A stretch of 64,000 nucleotides of DNA from Phallus indusiatus (lineage: Eukaryota > Basidiomycota > Agaricomycetes > Phallales > Phallaceae). Below the pieces are notes generated by a model. That model made no database searches and had not been told where the DNA came from. It worked only from the letters and a program-made list of their open reading frames with translations. Below are positions 46,294 to 54,566 of the stretch, piece after piece. Where the stretch lies: assembly GCA_027605045.1 (NCBI GenBank), contig JAQFWX010000036.1, positions 186,001-250,000 on the forward strand, in the 5' to 3' direction. Both the position numbers and the translations under genes were made by a program. Positions within the stretch are counted from its first letter, which is position 1. Every line of letters begins with the position of its first letter.

Positions 46294-46588
46294 TTCGGCT
46301 CCGGAGGTAAGCACATTCTCTAGGAGTGTTTAGCGAGCTCCTAAAGTATTCTGCTGATTCCCATCACTTCCAGCACTTCCAGACCTTGCACTTTTTATCA
46401 CACATCCGGAGACAAGCTAGATAAAGGTTCTACGTTGATTCTTTTGTCTCTAGCTTATTCTGTCTGGTATTTATTCATGTCGCTAGCAGAACAATATACT
46501 GGCATATTCAAGCTTAGAAACCATACAAAAGTAAACAACAATCGTTTAAAAAAAATTTGAAAGCATAGTATTTGGGAAAATTAGCTAC

Positions 46589-47788
46589 TTAGTTGTTGAG
46601 AGACTCCAAGTTCATCACATCCATGAAATCCTCCATTTCACTCAGGGTTGGTTCATCCTCGTCATCACTTTCAGTCTCTGGAGGAGTGGTATGGTTCGTA
46701 GGGAAACGTTGGATTTCGATTGGCGTCATGAAACGCTTCCAGCCGGGGGGAACATCACGGCAACCCATAGGCAAGAAATCCTTCATATTTTCGATAGTTT
46801 TCGCAATAATTGCTCGATTGCCCTGACGCCATAAACCATAACGCGCCCACTTCAGGGGAATGGGGGGCCTGAAAACAGCAACACAGGTGTCGAATGTAGG
46901 GCGCTTTCCTGTAATTACGGAATTTGACAGATCTTCTGTAATCTTGATGCGATAGAATGTAGGTATGCTACCGATCCAAATCATAGCCCCAAAAATCTGC
47001 CTATTGTCAGCAACGCTTGCTCTGATGAAGAAATAAATGACACTCACCATGAAACTAAGGGTAGGCACACCACGCTTCTGACGAATTTGATTGTTGTATT
47101 GGAAGGCCGCGATTGCGCATGCCATAAGCTGGCCGGTAGGTGTGCTATTTGCATCATAGACTTTGTTTTCCGTCAGAAGTAGAATATAGAGGGAATAGGT
47201 TTCATCCACAACAGCGGTGTCAACGGTGACGGGATTTTGGATGCCGCAATGATTTAAAGTAATCCGAGTCTGGGTGCGAACAGTCGTGCGCTGTCGCTCC
47301 GCCATTCCTAGAAACTGCAACATGTATTTGACAACTTGATCTGTCAAACTCTCCTGTCCGGAATAATCGGGCTTCCAGTTGGGTACTCGAACCGTATAAT
47401 CGCGCATGTGGATGGCCTGGAGCAGACAAAGGAGGTCGTATACTTGATCTTCACCTGCATTTTTGGGTACGAGAGTCTCGGGCACTGCGTGCTCGAGGAA
47501 GCTGGCGTATTCTGGCCAACGCCAATTCGGCTGACGCAGTTCGTCACTAGAAACACCAAGAAATTTGGTTATTTTCTTTTCCAGCTTGAAATGGATTTTG
47601 TGTTGTTGAAGTTGCTGGCGGCCCCATTTGCAGGCAGCAGTGTTCATCGAGGTGAGTTTTTCACCCTTGCTTGGGTCGAAGTCTGAGAAGGGGGAGGGAT
47701 CTCTGGTTGGGATACGTACATCCGGGTTGGATTCCATAACGAGATCGTCCTCGGTGACCGTGGAGGGATCGTTGGCGTCATCGATCAT
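46589..47788 (-). CDS. PD-(D/E)xK nuclease-like protein carried by the transposon
   Basis: Minus strand, about 380 aa after removing an intron (gtgagt..aggcag near 46,998-47,050, joining TLSFM to IFGAMIWIG). The N-terminus is acidic. The middle contains VDETYSLYILLLTENKVYDA, a hydrophobic strand followed by E-x-K as in the core of PD-(D/E)xK folds, then GQLMACAIAAFQYNNQIRQK and FGAMIWIGSIPTFYRIKITE, and an acidic C-terminus. Related unnamed proteins with an ENK core are common in Agaricomycetes. Nuclease activity is inference from one motif; an upstream acidic active-site residue could be the aspartate of VDTAVVDE. It lies 101 bp beyond the transposase stop on the same strand. Confidence 0.55.
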   Translation of the reverse strand: MIDDANDPSTVTEDDLVMESNPDVRIPTRDPSPFSDFDPSKGEKLTSMNTAACKWGRQQLQQHKIHFKLEKKITKFLGVSSDELRQPNWRWPEYASFLEHAVPETLVPKNAGEDQVYDLLCLLQAIHMRDYTVRVPNWKPDYSGQESLTDQVVKYMLQFLGMAERQRTTVRTQTRITLNHCGIQNPVTVDTAVVDETYSLYILLLTENKVYDANSTPTGQLMACAIAAFQYNNQIRQKRGVPTLSFMVSVIYFFIRASVADNRQIFGAMIWIGSIPTFYRIKITEDLSNSVITGKRPTFDTCVAVFRPPIPLKWARYGLWRQGNRAIIAKTIENMKDFLPMGCRDVPPGWKRFMTPIEIQRFPTNHTTPPETESDDEDEPTLSEMEDFMDVMNLESLNN

Positions 47789-47889
47789 CGTGGAAGATTT
47801 TCGAACGGAGTTTGAAGATCAATTTCGAAGGGTTTTTAACCTACAAAGATCACGTGCTCAAAGAAATGTTCAAACATAAAGAACATTTA

Positions 47890-48341
47890 TTAAAAGACTG
47901 TTTGATATGTACATTTAGAAAAGAAAGAATTGATCCAAAACTCTTCAACAAGCTCAATACAGGTTTGAGGTTTGATTCCTAAATCTCTCAGGGCCGCTGG
48001 TGTGCCATCAGTGTGGTACCGTGGAGCCAAGGGGCAAGATTGTACAACCTGCTCCAATCTGATTATATCAGATTTTTGCGTACCATCCACCATGCGCGCT
48101 TTTGTCACTGTGTACATCTGCGTTTCCGTGTCTAATGGGCCACGATCAAACCATTCAACATAGGCGAGGAATGGGAGGGCATATCGTTCGTTCGGTGACT
48201 GGTGTAGAGCAGTATTTGGGTTTAGCGGACGGAATATCATGCGCAATCGTGCAACGAGGAAGTCTAAAGCAAAGGTCATTATCATTACAGTAAATAATAT
48301 CCTGTACCTACTTCGAATACCCACTTGGGTATCCATACCAT
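47890..48341 (-). CDS. Plavaka transposase, C-terminal part (split by chromovirus)
   Basis: Continues the transposase of 54567-57193 in the same reading frame across the inserted retrotransposon. An intron (gtaggt..ctttag) lies right after the insertion point. The part reads DFLVARLRMIFRPL, later LPFLAYVEWFDRGPLDTETQ then MYTVTKARMVDGTQKSDIIR and LEQVVQSCPLAPRY. The AYVEWF motif is typical of the C-terminus of Plavaka-type transposases. It ends at 47890. With the LTR element present it cannot be made as one protein. Confidence 0.82.
48337..48341. repeat. Left target duplication (ACCAT) of the LTR retrotransposon
   Basis: accat immediately before the LTR start; the same five bases follow the other LTR at 54567-54571. 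Confidence 0.92.
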
Positions 48342-48740
48342 TGTTAGGGCTACTCAGCTCAGGCTAGAGGGAGGGGATCCTAAGATAATATATTGCGGAA
48401 AACACTAACTACTCACCTAGAGGGAGGGGATCCTAAGAGAACAAGCTTAGGGACCCTCACTCTAGGGACAGCGACTATATACATGAAAAACGATAGCGCG
48501 GCGTACGGCCCTGACACAGCTAAGTGCTAGGCGCCCGAACCGAACCTAAGCGACGTGATGTCACGGGCATCACGCCGAGTACGAGCGCGCGACGCGCGCG
48601 AGTAAAGAAAGTGAAATAGAGGCAGAACGAGGAAACGGAAAATGGAAGTAATGGACGGGAAATGTAAATGAAATAGAAATAAACATATACCGATGATAAT
48701 AAATAAGGAAAGTAAGGGGACGCGGTAGCGTACCCTGACA
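48342..48740 (-). repeat. 3' LTR (399 bp)
   Basis: Begins tgttagggct and ends taccctgaca on the plus strand; the coding sense is the minus strand. No difference from the 5' LTR at 54168-54566 was noticed by eye. It contains a repeated gagggaggggatcctaaga motif. Confidence 0.93.
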
Positions 48741-48753
48741 CCATCCCCCCTTC
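48741..48753 (-). other. Polypurine tract
   Basis: On the minus strand the bases just before the 3' LTR read GAAGGGGGGATGG, a purine run directly next to the LTR, as required for plus-strand priming. Confidence 0.8.
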
Positions 48754-51700
48754 AACGAGGCGGCGTCCCGACGCCTGTAGCTTCGACTAATGACGCTTGT
48801 AACTTAGAAAAATCAAACCGAGGGCGACGATGGAAAAGAAGGCCATTTATCGAGCGTGGCGCACTCGGATGTTCGCGGTGGAATTCCTTAATGAGATCTG
48901 GGGCTGCAATATTCGACTCGGGTTCCCACTGATCGTGCTCGGGACCATAGCCTTCCCAACGCACCTTATACTCGAGTCGTCTCCGGAAGACACGACTGTC
49001 CAGAATCCGTTCCACGACGTAGTGTTCACCGTCGTCTCTGACCTCAGGAGGTGGTGGAGCCTTAACACGACGACCCGGGATCGTATCTTCGACCTTTGGA
49101 CGTAACTTCCCGACATGGAAGACGGGGTGGAGTCTTGACATCGACAGTGGTAGACGTAGCCTGTATGCATGGGATCCGACCTTGTTGACTATCGGAAATG
49201 GGCCTAGGTACCGATGCGACAATTTGGCGGAAGGTCTGGTGGTGCGGATGTCGCTCGAATCGAGGTATACCTTGTCGCCAACCTTGTATTCAGGTGCTGG
49301 GATGTGTTTCCGATCGTAATACTTGGCCATCTCGTCTTTCGACCTGGCTATAGCGGCCTTGGCTTCCTCTATCGTCGATTCCATACGCGTCTTGAACTCG
49401 TTGACAGATTCGATCTTCGAGTCGGCAACCTGCGGTTCGAATCCCATACGAGGATGTCGTCCAGTGTCGAGCTCAAAAGGTGTCGAACGCGTGGCTGAGT
49501 GCACATGGTTGTTGTATGCGAACTCAGCCATGGGCAGCAGCTGGTCCCAGTCGTCCTGTCGCTCTGAGGTGAAGAGCCGAAGATACTGCTCGACTTCTGC
49601 ATTGACGCGTTCTGTCTGACCATCGGTTTGAGGATGATATGCAGTAGAGGGTGCAAGCCGTATGCCAAGGAGCCTAGAAAGCTCCTGCGTGAAGCGGGAC
49701 GCGAACTGGGGGCCCCTGTCAGAGATCACCTTCATGGGAAGCCCATGGAGCTTCCAGACGTGCTGGAGGTACAGTCGGGCCAGACCTGTCGCGTCAAGTG
49801 TCGTAAATGTCGGCACGAAATGAACCCGTTTGGTGAGAGAGTCGACGACAGAGAGGATCGCGTCGAAACCGTTGGATTCTGGCAGCTCCACGATGAAGTC
49901 GACTGAGATGTGTTCCCAGGGTCGACTTGGCACTTCTGTGGGTCGGAGAAGTCCATAGGGGGCATGACGAGACGGTTTCGTACGTAGACACATGTCGCAG
50001 GCCTCTACATAGCGTTGTACATACCTAGAGACACCTGGCCACCAAAAGGTGCGCGAAACGAGCTCAAGAGTCTTGAAACGACCCGGGTGACCACCGAGTT
50101 TGGTGTCGTGGTGTCTGGAAAGGATTTTCCGACGCAATTCGTCCACATTTGGCACATAAACCTTGCCGCGATAGTAGAGGAGGTCCTGGTCTTCAAACCA
50201 TTCCGACGAGTGAGCCGAACGACCACCCAGTGCACGAAGTGTTGCAACGGCTTTGGACACACTATCCTCAACCTTGCCTTCCCGATTGGCCTTGCGAATC
50301 TGGCGTAGAAGATCCTCCTCCTCCCCCTTAAGACGGAATGTTTGCAGAGCATTGATTGCAAACATTTCGGGTCGGATTAAGGTGACGCCACGATTGTCGT
50401 CCTTTCCCGAGCCATGATCTGGGCGACGGGACAAGCCATCAGGTTTACCCATCGACTTACCCGGTATATGCTGCAGAGTAAAGTCGAATCGTGAGAGATA
50501 TACTGACCATCTGGCTTGACGACGATTGAGGTTACGCGCGGACATGAAATACTCGAGATTCTTGTGATCAGTCCGTATGTCGATAGGGTGAGACGCGCCT
50601 TCAAGAAAGTGTCGCCATTCCTCTAAGGATCGTATGATAGCGAGCATCTCCTTGTCGTGAATCTCGTAGTTGCGTTCAACGGGACTGAGGGCCTTCGAGA
50701 AGAAAGCAACTGGGTGCCATTTACCGTCTTCGCTCGACAACTGTGAAAGAACTGCGCCTGTTGCAAAGTCGGAGCTGTCTGCTTCAACCCGGTAAGGATT
50801 AGCGGGGTTGGGGATGAGGAGAATAGGAGCAGAGGTGATTGACGACTTCAGAGTATCGAAAGCGTGCTGACAAGTGTCGGACCAGACGAAGGACGTATCC
50901 TTCTTGGTTAACCCGAACATGGGATTGGCAATACGCGCGAAATCCTTGATAAACCGACGGTAGAAGTTGGCGAAGCCCAGGAAGGACTGGACCTCCGTGA
51001 CGTTCTTCGGGACAGGCCAGTCTCTGACACCCGAGACTTTCGCGGGATCCATCTCGACGGTGTTCTCGGAAATGACAACACCCAAGTACTCGATCTTAGT
51101 CCGGCAGAACTCGCACTTCTCTGCCTTGAGATACAGTTTGTGTTCACGGAGACGTTCGAGAACGCGTCGTGTCACCCTGTCGTGCTGTTCCCGATCCCGA
51201 GTGTAAATGAGAATGTCGTCGATATAGACGGCAACGACACCTTCCGAGATCATGTCTTCAAAGATCTCATTCATCATTGTCTGGAAGGTGGCAGGACTGT
51301 TAGTGAGACCAAAAAACATCACCAAGGGCTCGAAGAGGCCACGATTGGTGCGGAAAGCGGCCTTCCACTCATCTCCTTCCTTTATCCGTACGTTGTTGTA
51401 ACCCCAGCGCACGTCCAGCTTGGTAAAGTACCGGGCACCTTGCAGTTTGTTGATGAGTTCCGAGATCAGAGGCAGCGGGTAGCGATTCTTGATTGTCATG
51501 GCATTCAACGCGCGATAGTCCTGAATAAGGCGAAGAGAGCCATCTTTCTTCTTAATGAAGAACACCGGGGACGCCATGGGCGACTTGGAGGGCCGGATTC
51601 GTCCAGACGCAAGGTTCTCTTCCAGAAACGCATCTAACTCGGCCTGTTCGTTAGGTGACAGCGGGTAGATCTTGCAAGACTTGGGCTCGGAACCTGGCAC

Positions 51701-52696
51701 AAGTTCTATCGGGTGATCCCACTTCTTCGACTGCGGCAACGAATCGAATGACTCCTTCGAGAAAATGTCGGCAAAGTCGTGGAACATCTCTGGCACGATG
51801 TCCCGAAAACCCTTGGGAGCTGGTGCGTCTGCGTTGTTGGCGTGGGCCTGAGCCAGTCGCTGGGAGATAGTCTCGGTGGCATATATGCGGTGAGTGTCGG
51901 GCTCGTCGGGTAGCATTGATATCGCGAACAGTCGATCACCCTCTTCAATCTCAGACTCGACATCAACCAGGTCTGGTATATCAGGATCATCGGCCTCAGT
52001 GTTGTCGAGCTCTGGTAAAGGTGCGCGTCGGATCTGTTGGAACGCGCGCTTAGAGAGCTTACCCGCTGGCCAGCGTGGAGCACAAGACCGACAACTGGGG
52101 CTGCAGCGCATGAACTCCACTTGACCAGTTGTGTAGTCTATGACGGGATTGTGAGCCTTGAACCACGGCAGCCCAAATAGGACGGGATACTTGAGCGAGG
52201 TAACGGCGAACAAGGTGCGTTCGGAATGATCCCGAAATCGAACAACCAGGTCAACGACGTGGGTGATAGAGCCAGCGTGGTTGGGCGTACCATCAACGTT
52301 GAACACGGGAATTGGTTTAGCAAGACGCACGGAGGGAAGCCGATGTTTCTCGACAAAGTCGCGATCGAGGAACATACCGCTAGCTCCAGTGTCCAGCATG
52401 GCCTTGCTGTGCAGCAGGGCTCCAGTGTCAACACTCTGTAGTTCCACCGGGATCTCTAGCTTCTGCGTACCAGCAGTAGCTGCGAGTCGGTATTCGCTTG
52501 GCAACGCGCGACGTTGAGAAGGCGACAGCATACATGGAGTTGAAACAGAGCGTGTAGCAGGTGGAGACGATTCTTCGGGTTTAGCAGGGGATGCAGCAGG
52601 GGTAGTTAGATTCGAATCAGAAGTGTCATTTTGTTCGCGATCTATGTACAAAATGTCGAATCTATTAGATGTCGGCAACGAGGGTGCATCGTTCAC
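48752..52696 (-). CDS. pol: Chromovirus Pol polyprotein (PR-RT-RH-IN-chromodomain)
   Basis: 1314-aa open frame. Protease active site LDTGAS at residues 101-106. Reverse transcriptase with VFFIKKKDGSLRLIQDYRAL near 378-397 and catalytic YIDDIL at 491-496. RNase H with EADSSDFATGAVLSQ near 638 and the RTDHKNLEYF region near 708. Integrase zinc motif (H-H-C-C, ending VEACDMCLRTK near 897-907), catalytic VDFIVELP (D933), ISDRGPQF (D993) and TERVNAE (E1029). A C-terminal chromodomain begins HYVVERILDSRVFRRRLEYK and continues VRWEGYGPEHDQWEPE. No internal stop. The frame opens with GTG overlapping the Gag stop, not ATG. Confidence 0.97.
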   Translation of the reverse strand: MNDAPSLPTSNRFDILYIDREQNDTSDSNLTTPAASPAKPEESSPPATRSVSTPCMLSPSQRRALPSEYRLAATAGTQKLEIPVELQSVDTGALLHSKAMLDTGASGMFLDRDFVEKHRLPSVRLAKPIPVFNVDGTPNHAGSITHVVDLVVRFRDHSERTLFAVTSLKYPVLFGLPWFKAHNPVIDYTTGQVEFMRCSPSCRSCAPRWPAGKLSKRAFQQIRRAPLPELDNTEADDPDIPDLVDVESEIEEGDRLFAISMLPDEPDTHRIYATETISQRLAQAHANNADAPAPKGFRDIVPEMFHDFADIFSKESFDSLPQSKKWDHPIELVPGSEPKSCKIYPLSPNEQAELDAFLEENLASGRIRPSKSPMASPVFFIKKKDGSLRLIQDYRALNAMTIKNRYPLPLISELINKLQGARYFTKLDVRWGYNNVRIKEGDEWKAAFRTNRGLFEPLVMFFGLTNSPATFQTMMNEIFEDMISEGVVAVYIDDILIYTRDREQHDRVTRRVLERLREHKLYLKAEKCEFCRTKIEYLGVVISENTVEMDPAKVSGVRDWPVPKNVTEVQSFLGFANFYRRFIKDFARIANPMFGLTKKDTSFVWSDTCQHAFDTLKSSITSAPILLIPNPANPYRVEADSSDFATGAVLSQLSSEDGKWHPVAFFSKALSPVERNYEIHDKEMLAIIRSLEEWRHFLEGASHPIDIRTDHKNLEYFMSARNLNRRQARWSVYLSRFDFTLQHIPGKSMGKPDGLSRRPDHGSGKDDNRGVTLIRPEMFAINALQTFRLKGEEEDLLRQIRKANREGKVEDSVSKAVATLRALGGRSAHSSEWFEDQDLLYYRGKVYVPNVDELRRKILSRHHDTKLGGHPGRFKTLELVSRTFWWPGVSRYVQRYVEACDMCLRTKPSRHAPYGLLRPTEVPSRPWEHISVDFIVELPESNGFDAILSVVDSLTKRVHFVPTFTTLDATGLARLYLQHVWKLHGLPMKVISDRGPQFASRFTQELSRLLGIRLAPSTAYHPQTDGQTERVNAEVEQYLRLFTSERQDDWDQLLPMAEFAYNNHVHSATRSTPFELDTGRHPRMGFEPQVADSKIESVNEFKTRMESTIEEAKAAIARSKDEMAKYYDRKHIPAPEYKVGDKVYLDSSDIRTTRPSAKLSHRYLGPFPIVNKVGSHAYRLRLPLSMSRLHPVFHVGKLRPKVEDTIPGRRVKAPPPPEVRDDGEHYVVERILDSRVFRRRLEYKVRWEGYGPEHDQWEPESNIAAPDLIKEFHREHPSAPRSINGLLFHRRPRFDFSKLQASLVEATGVGTPPR

Positions 52697-54003
52697 TCGT
52701 CGCCGTTTTGAAAATCCTCTACCTCTGCTGCAGCTACAGTCTCCCCCTCTGTCAGAGCAGAGTCACCACGTGTCTGGGCTTCTAGCGCATCTTTCTGGGC
52801 CAGCAGATGCGCGATACTGTCGTCTAATTCCTCGGGTTGAAGATATCGGATGTCATACGCACGAGGGCATTCGCGAGCCCAATGGCCTGCTGCTCCACAG
52901 CGACGACACCTGGTTGATTCTGGGCCAGCACGTCGACGGGCAGCGTCAACGTCCATCGGATCATGCCTAACCTGTGGTGCAGGAGCAGGAGCCGCAGGTC
53001 TTGGAGGCAACGTGGGCACGATTTGAGATGCTGGCCTGGGAGGTGGATAGGGAGGAGCCTGATAGGAAGGGGCAGGGGGCCTCCTCTGGATCTGGAGGGT
53101 CTGATACGACGGAAAAGGGTTGGGGCGAGGTCGATTAATGGGGACAGCTGCGGGATTTGTCTGAGCCGTTCCAGAGCCCACGAGTCGACGGCGAGCAGCG
53201 GTGAAGGCCTCGTTGGCACGCCTGTCCATGTCAAACATGCGTGCTTGCCTGATCCAGCCTTCGTAGTCGTGGAGTGCGGGTCGGTCCTTCATCGTCGCTA
53301 CCAGAGATGCAATTGCCGGGTCTAAACCATTACGAAAGTACGTGTTAATGGCGAGACCTTCCGTAAAGCCAGTGTGCTCAATGAGTACGCGGAAGGCGTC
53401 TACATATTCCTCTACAGTCCTGTTGCCTTGGACATAGCGGTTGGAGTAGAGGGTGTTGATGGCGTCTTCTTGCTCGGATTGTGGAAAGAAATCGGCCTTG
53501 AATCTTTCCCGGAAGGCATCCCAGTCAGCGAAGGGCTTCTCTCCTCTTTGATACCTTTTCAGCATAGATTCGCTGAAGGTAAGGGCGCGACCTTCGTTCA
53601 TGTACGACATCGCCCAGCCGATCTTGAGTTCATCAGTCTCGAAATCGCGACTGCATATACTCATGTAAAACTCGACAGTGTTCCAAAAGGCGCGACCCTT
53701 GGAGCGATCTCCGTCGAACGAAGGAGGTACAGCAGGTCGGGTATTTCGGGAAGAGCGTGAACTGGCTTGATGCTCAGGAGCCGGTGGTTGTCCAGACGAG
53801 GACGCGTCGCCCACAGGGGAGTTTTGGGTTGGAGCAGCTCTAGCCGCGTCTCGGATGCTCTGCAGCACCTCAATCATCTGTGAGGCCTGGGATTCCTGTC
53901 TTGCCAGGCGGGCATCCATTTCCGCGAACTGCCGCATAATAATAGTCGCCACATCGTTGAGGGTGACGAGTGGGGGTGCAGAGGGTGGAGGAGAAGAGTC
54001 CAT
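52693..54003 (-). CDS. gag: Chromovirus Gag with zinc knuckle
   Basis: 436-aa open frame starting MDSSPPPSAPPLVTLNDVAT, with the retrotransposon Gag capsid region around FDGDRSKGRAFWNTVEFYMS, and AFRERFKADFFPQSEQEDAI then FRVLIEHTGFTEGLAINTYF. A CCHC nucleic-acid-binding knuckle lies at residues 366-379 (CRRCGAAGHWAREC). It ends DFQNGDE with TGA at 52693-52695. The Gag stop overlaps the Pol frame by a few bases (GAGTGAACG), so Pol is expressed in the -1 frame relative to Gag. Confidence 0.95.
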   Translation of the reverse strand: MDSSPPPSAPPLVTLNDVATIIMRQFAEMDARLARQESQASQMIEVLQSIRDAARAAPTQNSPVGDASSSGQPPAPEHQASSRSSRNTRPAVPPSFDGDRSKGRAFWNTVEFYMSICSRDFETDELKIGWAMSYMNEGRALTFSESMLKRYQRGEKPFADWDAFRERFKADFFPQSEQEDAINTLYSNRYVQGNRTVEEYVDAFRVLIEHTGFTEGLAINTYFRNGLDPAIASLVATMKDRPALHDYEGWIRQARMFDMDRRANEAFTAARRRLVGSGTAQTNPAAVPINRPRPNPFPSYQTLQIQRRPPAPSYQAPPYPPPRPASQIVPTLPPRPAAPAPAPQVRHDPMDVDAARRRAGPESTRCRRCGAAGHWARECPRAYDIRYLQPEELDDSIAHLLAQKDALEAQTRGDSALTEGETVAAAEVEDFQNGDE

Positions 54004-54154
54004 GAGAGAGAGAAAGGAAAATGGGGTTTTTAAGATGGAGCAGAGGGGTCGGTTATAGACGGGACTCGAGGGAAAAATACGACACTGCGATAGTCGGTGT
54101 CGAGCGCGATTTTTCGATAGCGAGTGTCGATAAAAACGGCCAGTCTGCGAGTGG

Positions 54155-54165
54155 AAGCTTGTTCT
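54155..54165 (-). other. Self-priming primer binding site
   Basis: Two bases inside the 5' LTR border, the minus strand reads AGAACAAGCTT. The complementary 11 bases AAGCTTGTTCT lie in the LTR at 54264-54274, just downstream of its TATA box. This is how Tf1-type elements prime reverse transcription with the 5' end of their own RNA; no TGG-type tRNA site is present here. Confidence 0.8.
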
Positions 54166-54167
54166 AC

Positions 54168-54566
54168 TGTTAGGGCTACTCAGCTCAGGCTAGAGGGAGG
54201 GGATCCTAAGATAATATATTGCGGAAAACACTAACTACTCACCTAGAGGGAGGGGATCCTAAGAGAACAAGCTTAGGGACCCTCACTCTAGGGACAGCGA
54301 CTATATACATGAAAAACGATAGCGCGGCGTACGGCCCTGACACAGCTAAGTGCTAGGCGCCCGAACCGAACCTAAGCGACGTGATGTCACGGGCATCACG
54401 CCGAGTACGAGCGCGCGACGCGCGCGAGTAAAGAAAGTGAAATAGAGGCAGAACGAGGAAACGGAAAATGGAAGTAATGGACGGGAAATGTAAATGAAAT
54501 AGAAATAAACATATACCGATGATAATAAATAAGGAAAGTAAGGGGACGCGGTAGCGTACCCTGACA
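54168..54566 (-). repeat. 5' LTR (399 bp) with promoter
   Basis: Same sequence as the 3' LTR. In coding sense a TATATAG box lies at about 54307-54301, and the predicted RNA start (AAGCTTG) is about 28 bases downstream at 54274. It starts TG and ends CA in the usual way. Confidence 0.93.
54302..54307 (-). promoter_or_regulatory. LTR TATA box
   Basis: TATATA on the minus strand within the 5' LTR, upstream of the 11-nt self-primer complement. The same sequence is present in the 3' LTR. Confidence 0.65.

Larger units (their letters stand above)
48342..54566 (-). mobile_element. Complete Ty3/gypsy chromovirus LTR retrotransposon
   Basis: A 6225-bp element on the minus strand with 399-bp LTRs that appear identical, Gag and Pol frames, a self-priming primer site, a polypurine tract and an exact 5-bp target duplication. 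Pol order is protease, reverse transcriptase, RNase H, integrase, chromodomain. That order and the chromodomain place it in the chromoviruses, Tf1/sushi-like branch. Identical LTRs and intact frames indicate a recent insertion. Present in a fungal genome; not a virus of animals or plants. Confidence 0.96.

Noticed and set aside
48520..48755. Hydrophobic open frame in the LTR (also at 54346-54567)
   Set aside because: It lies within the LTR U3/R region, is present identically in both LTRs and is AT-rich by chance. No known LTR protein fits.
48840..53760. Plus-strand open frames of 70-165 aa across the retrotransposon
   Set aside because: They are antisense shadows of the Pol and Gag frames, with no start context, introns or family resemblance.
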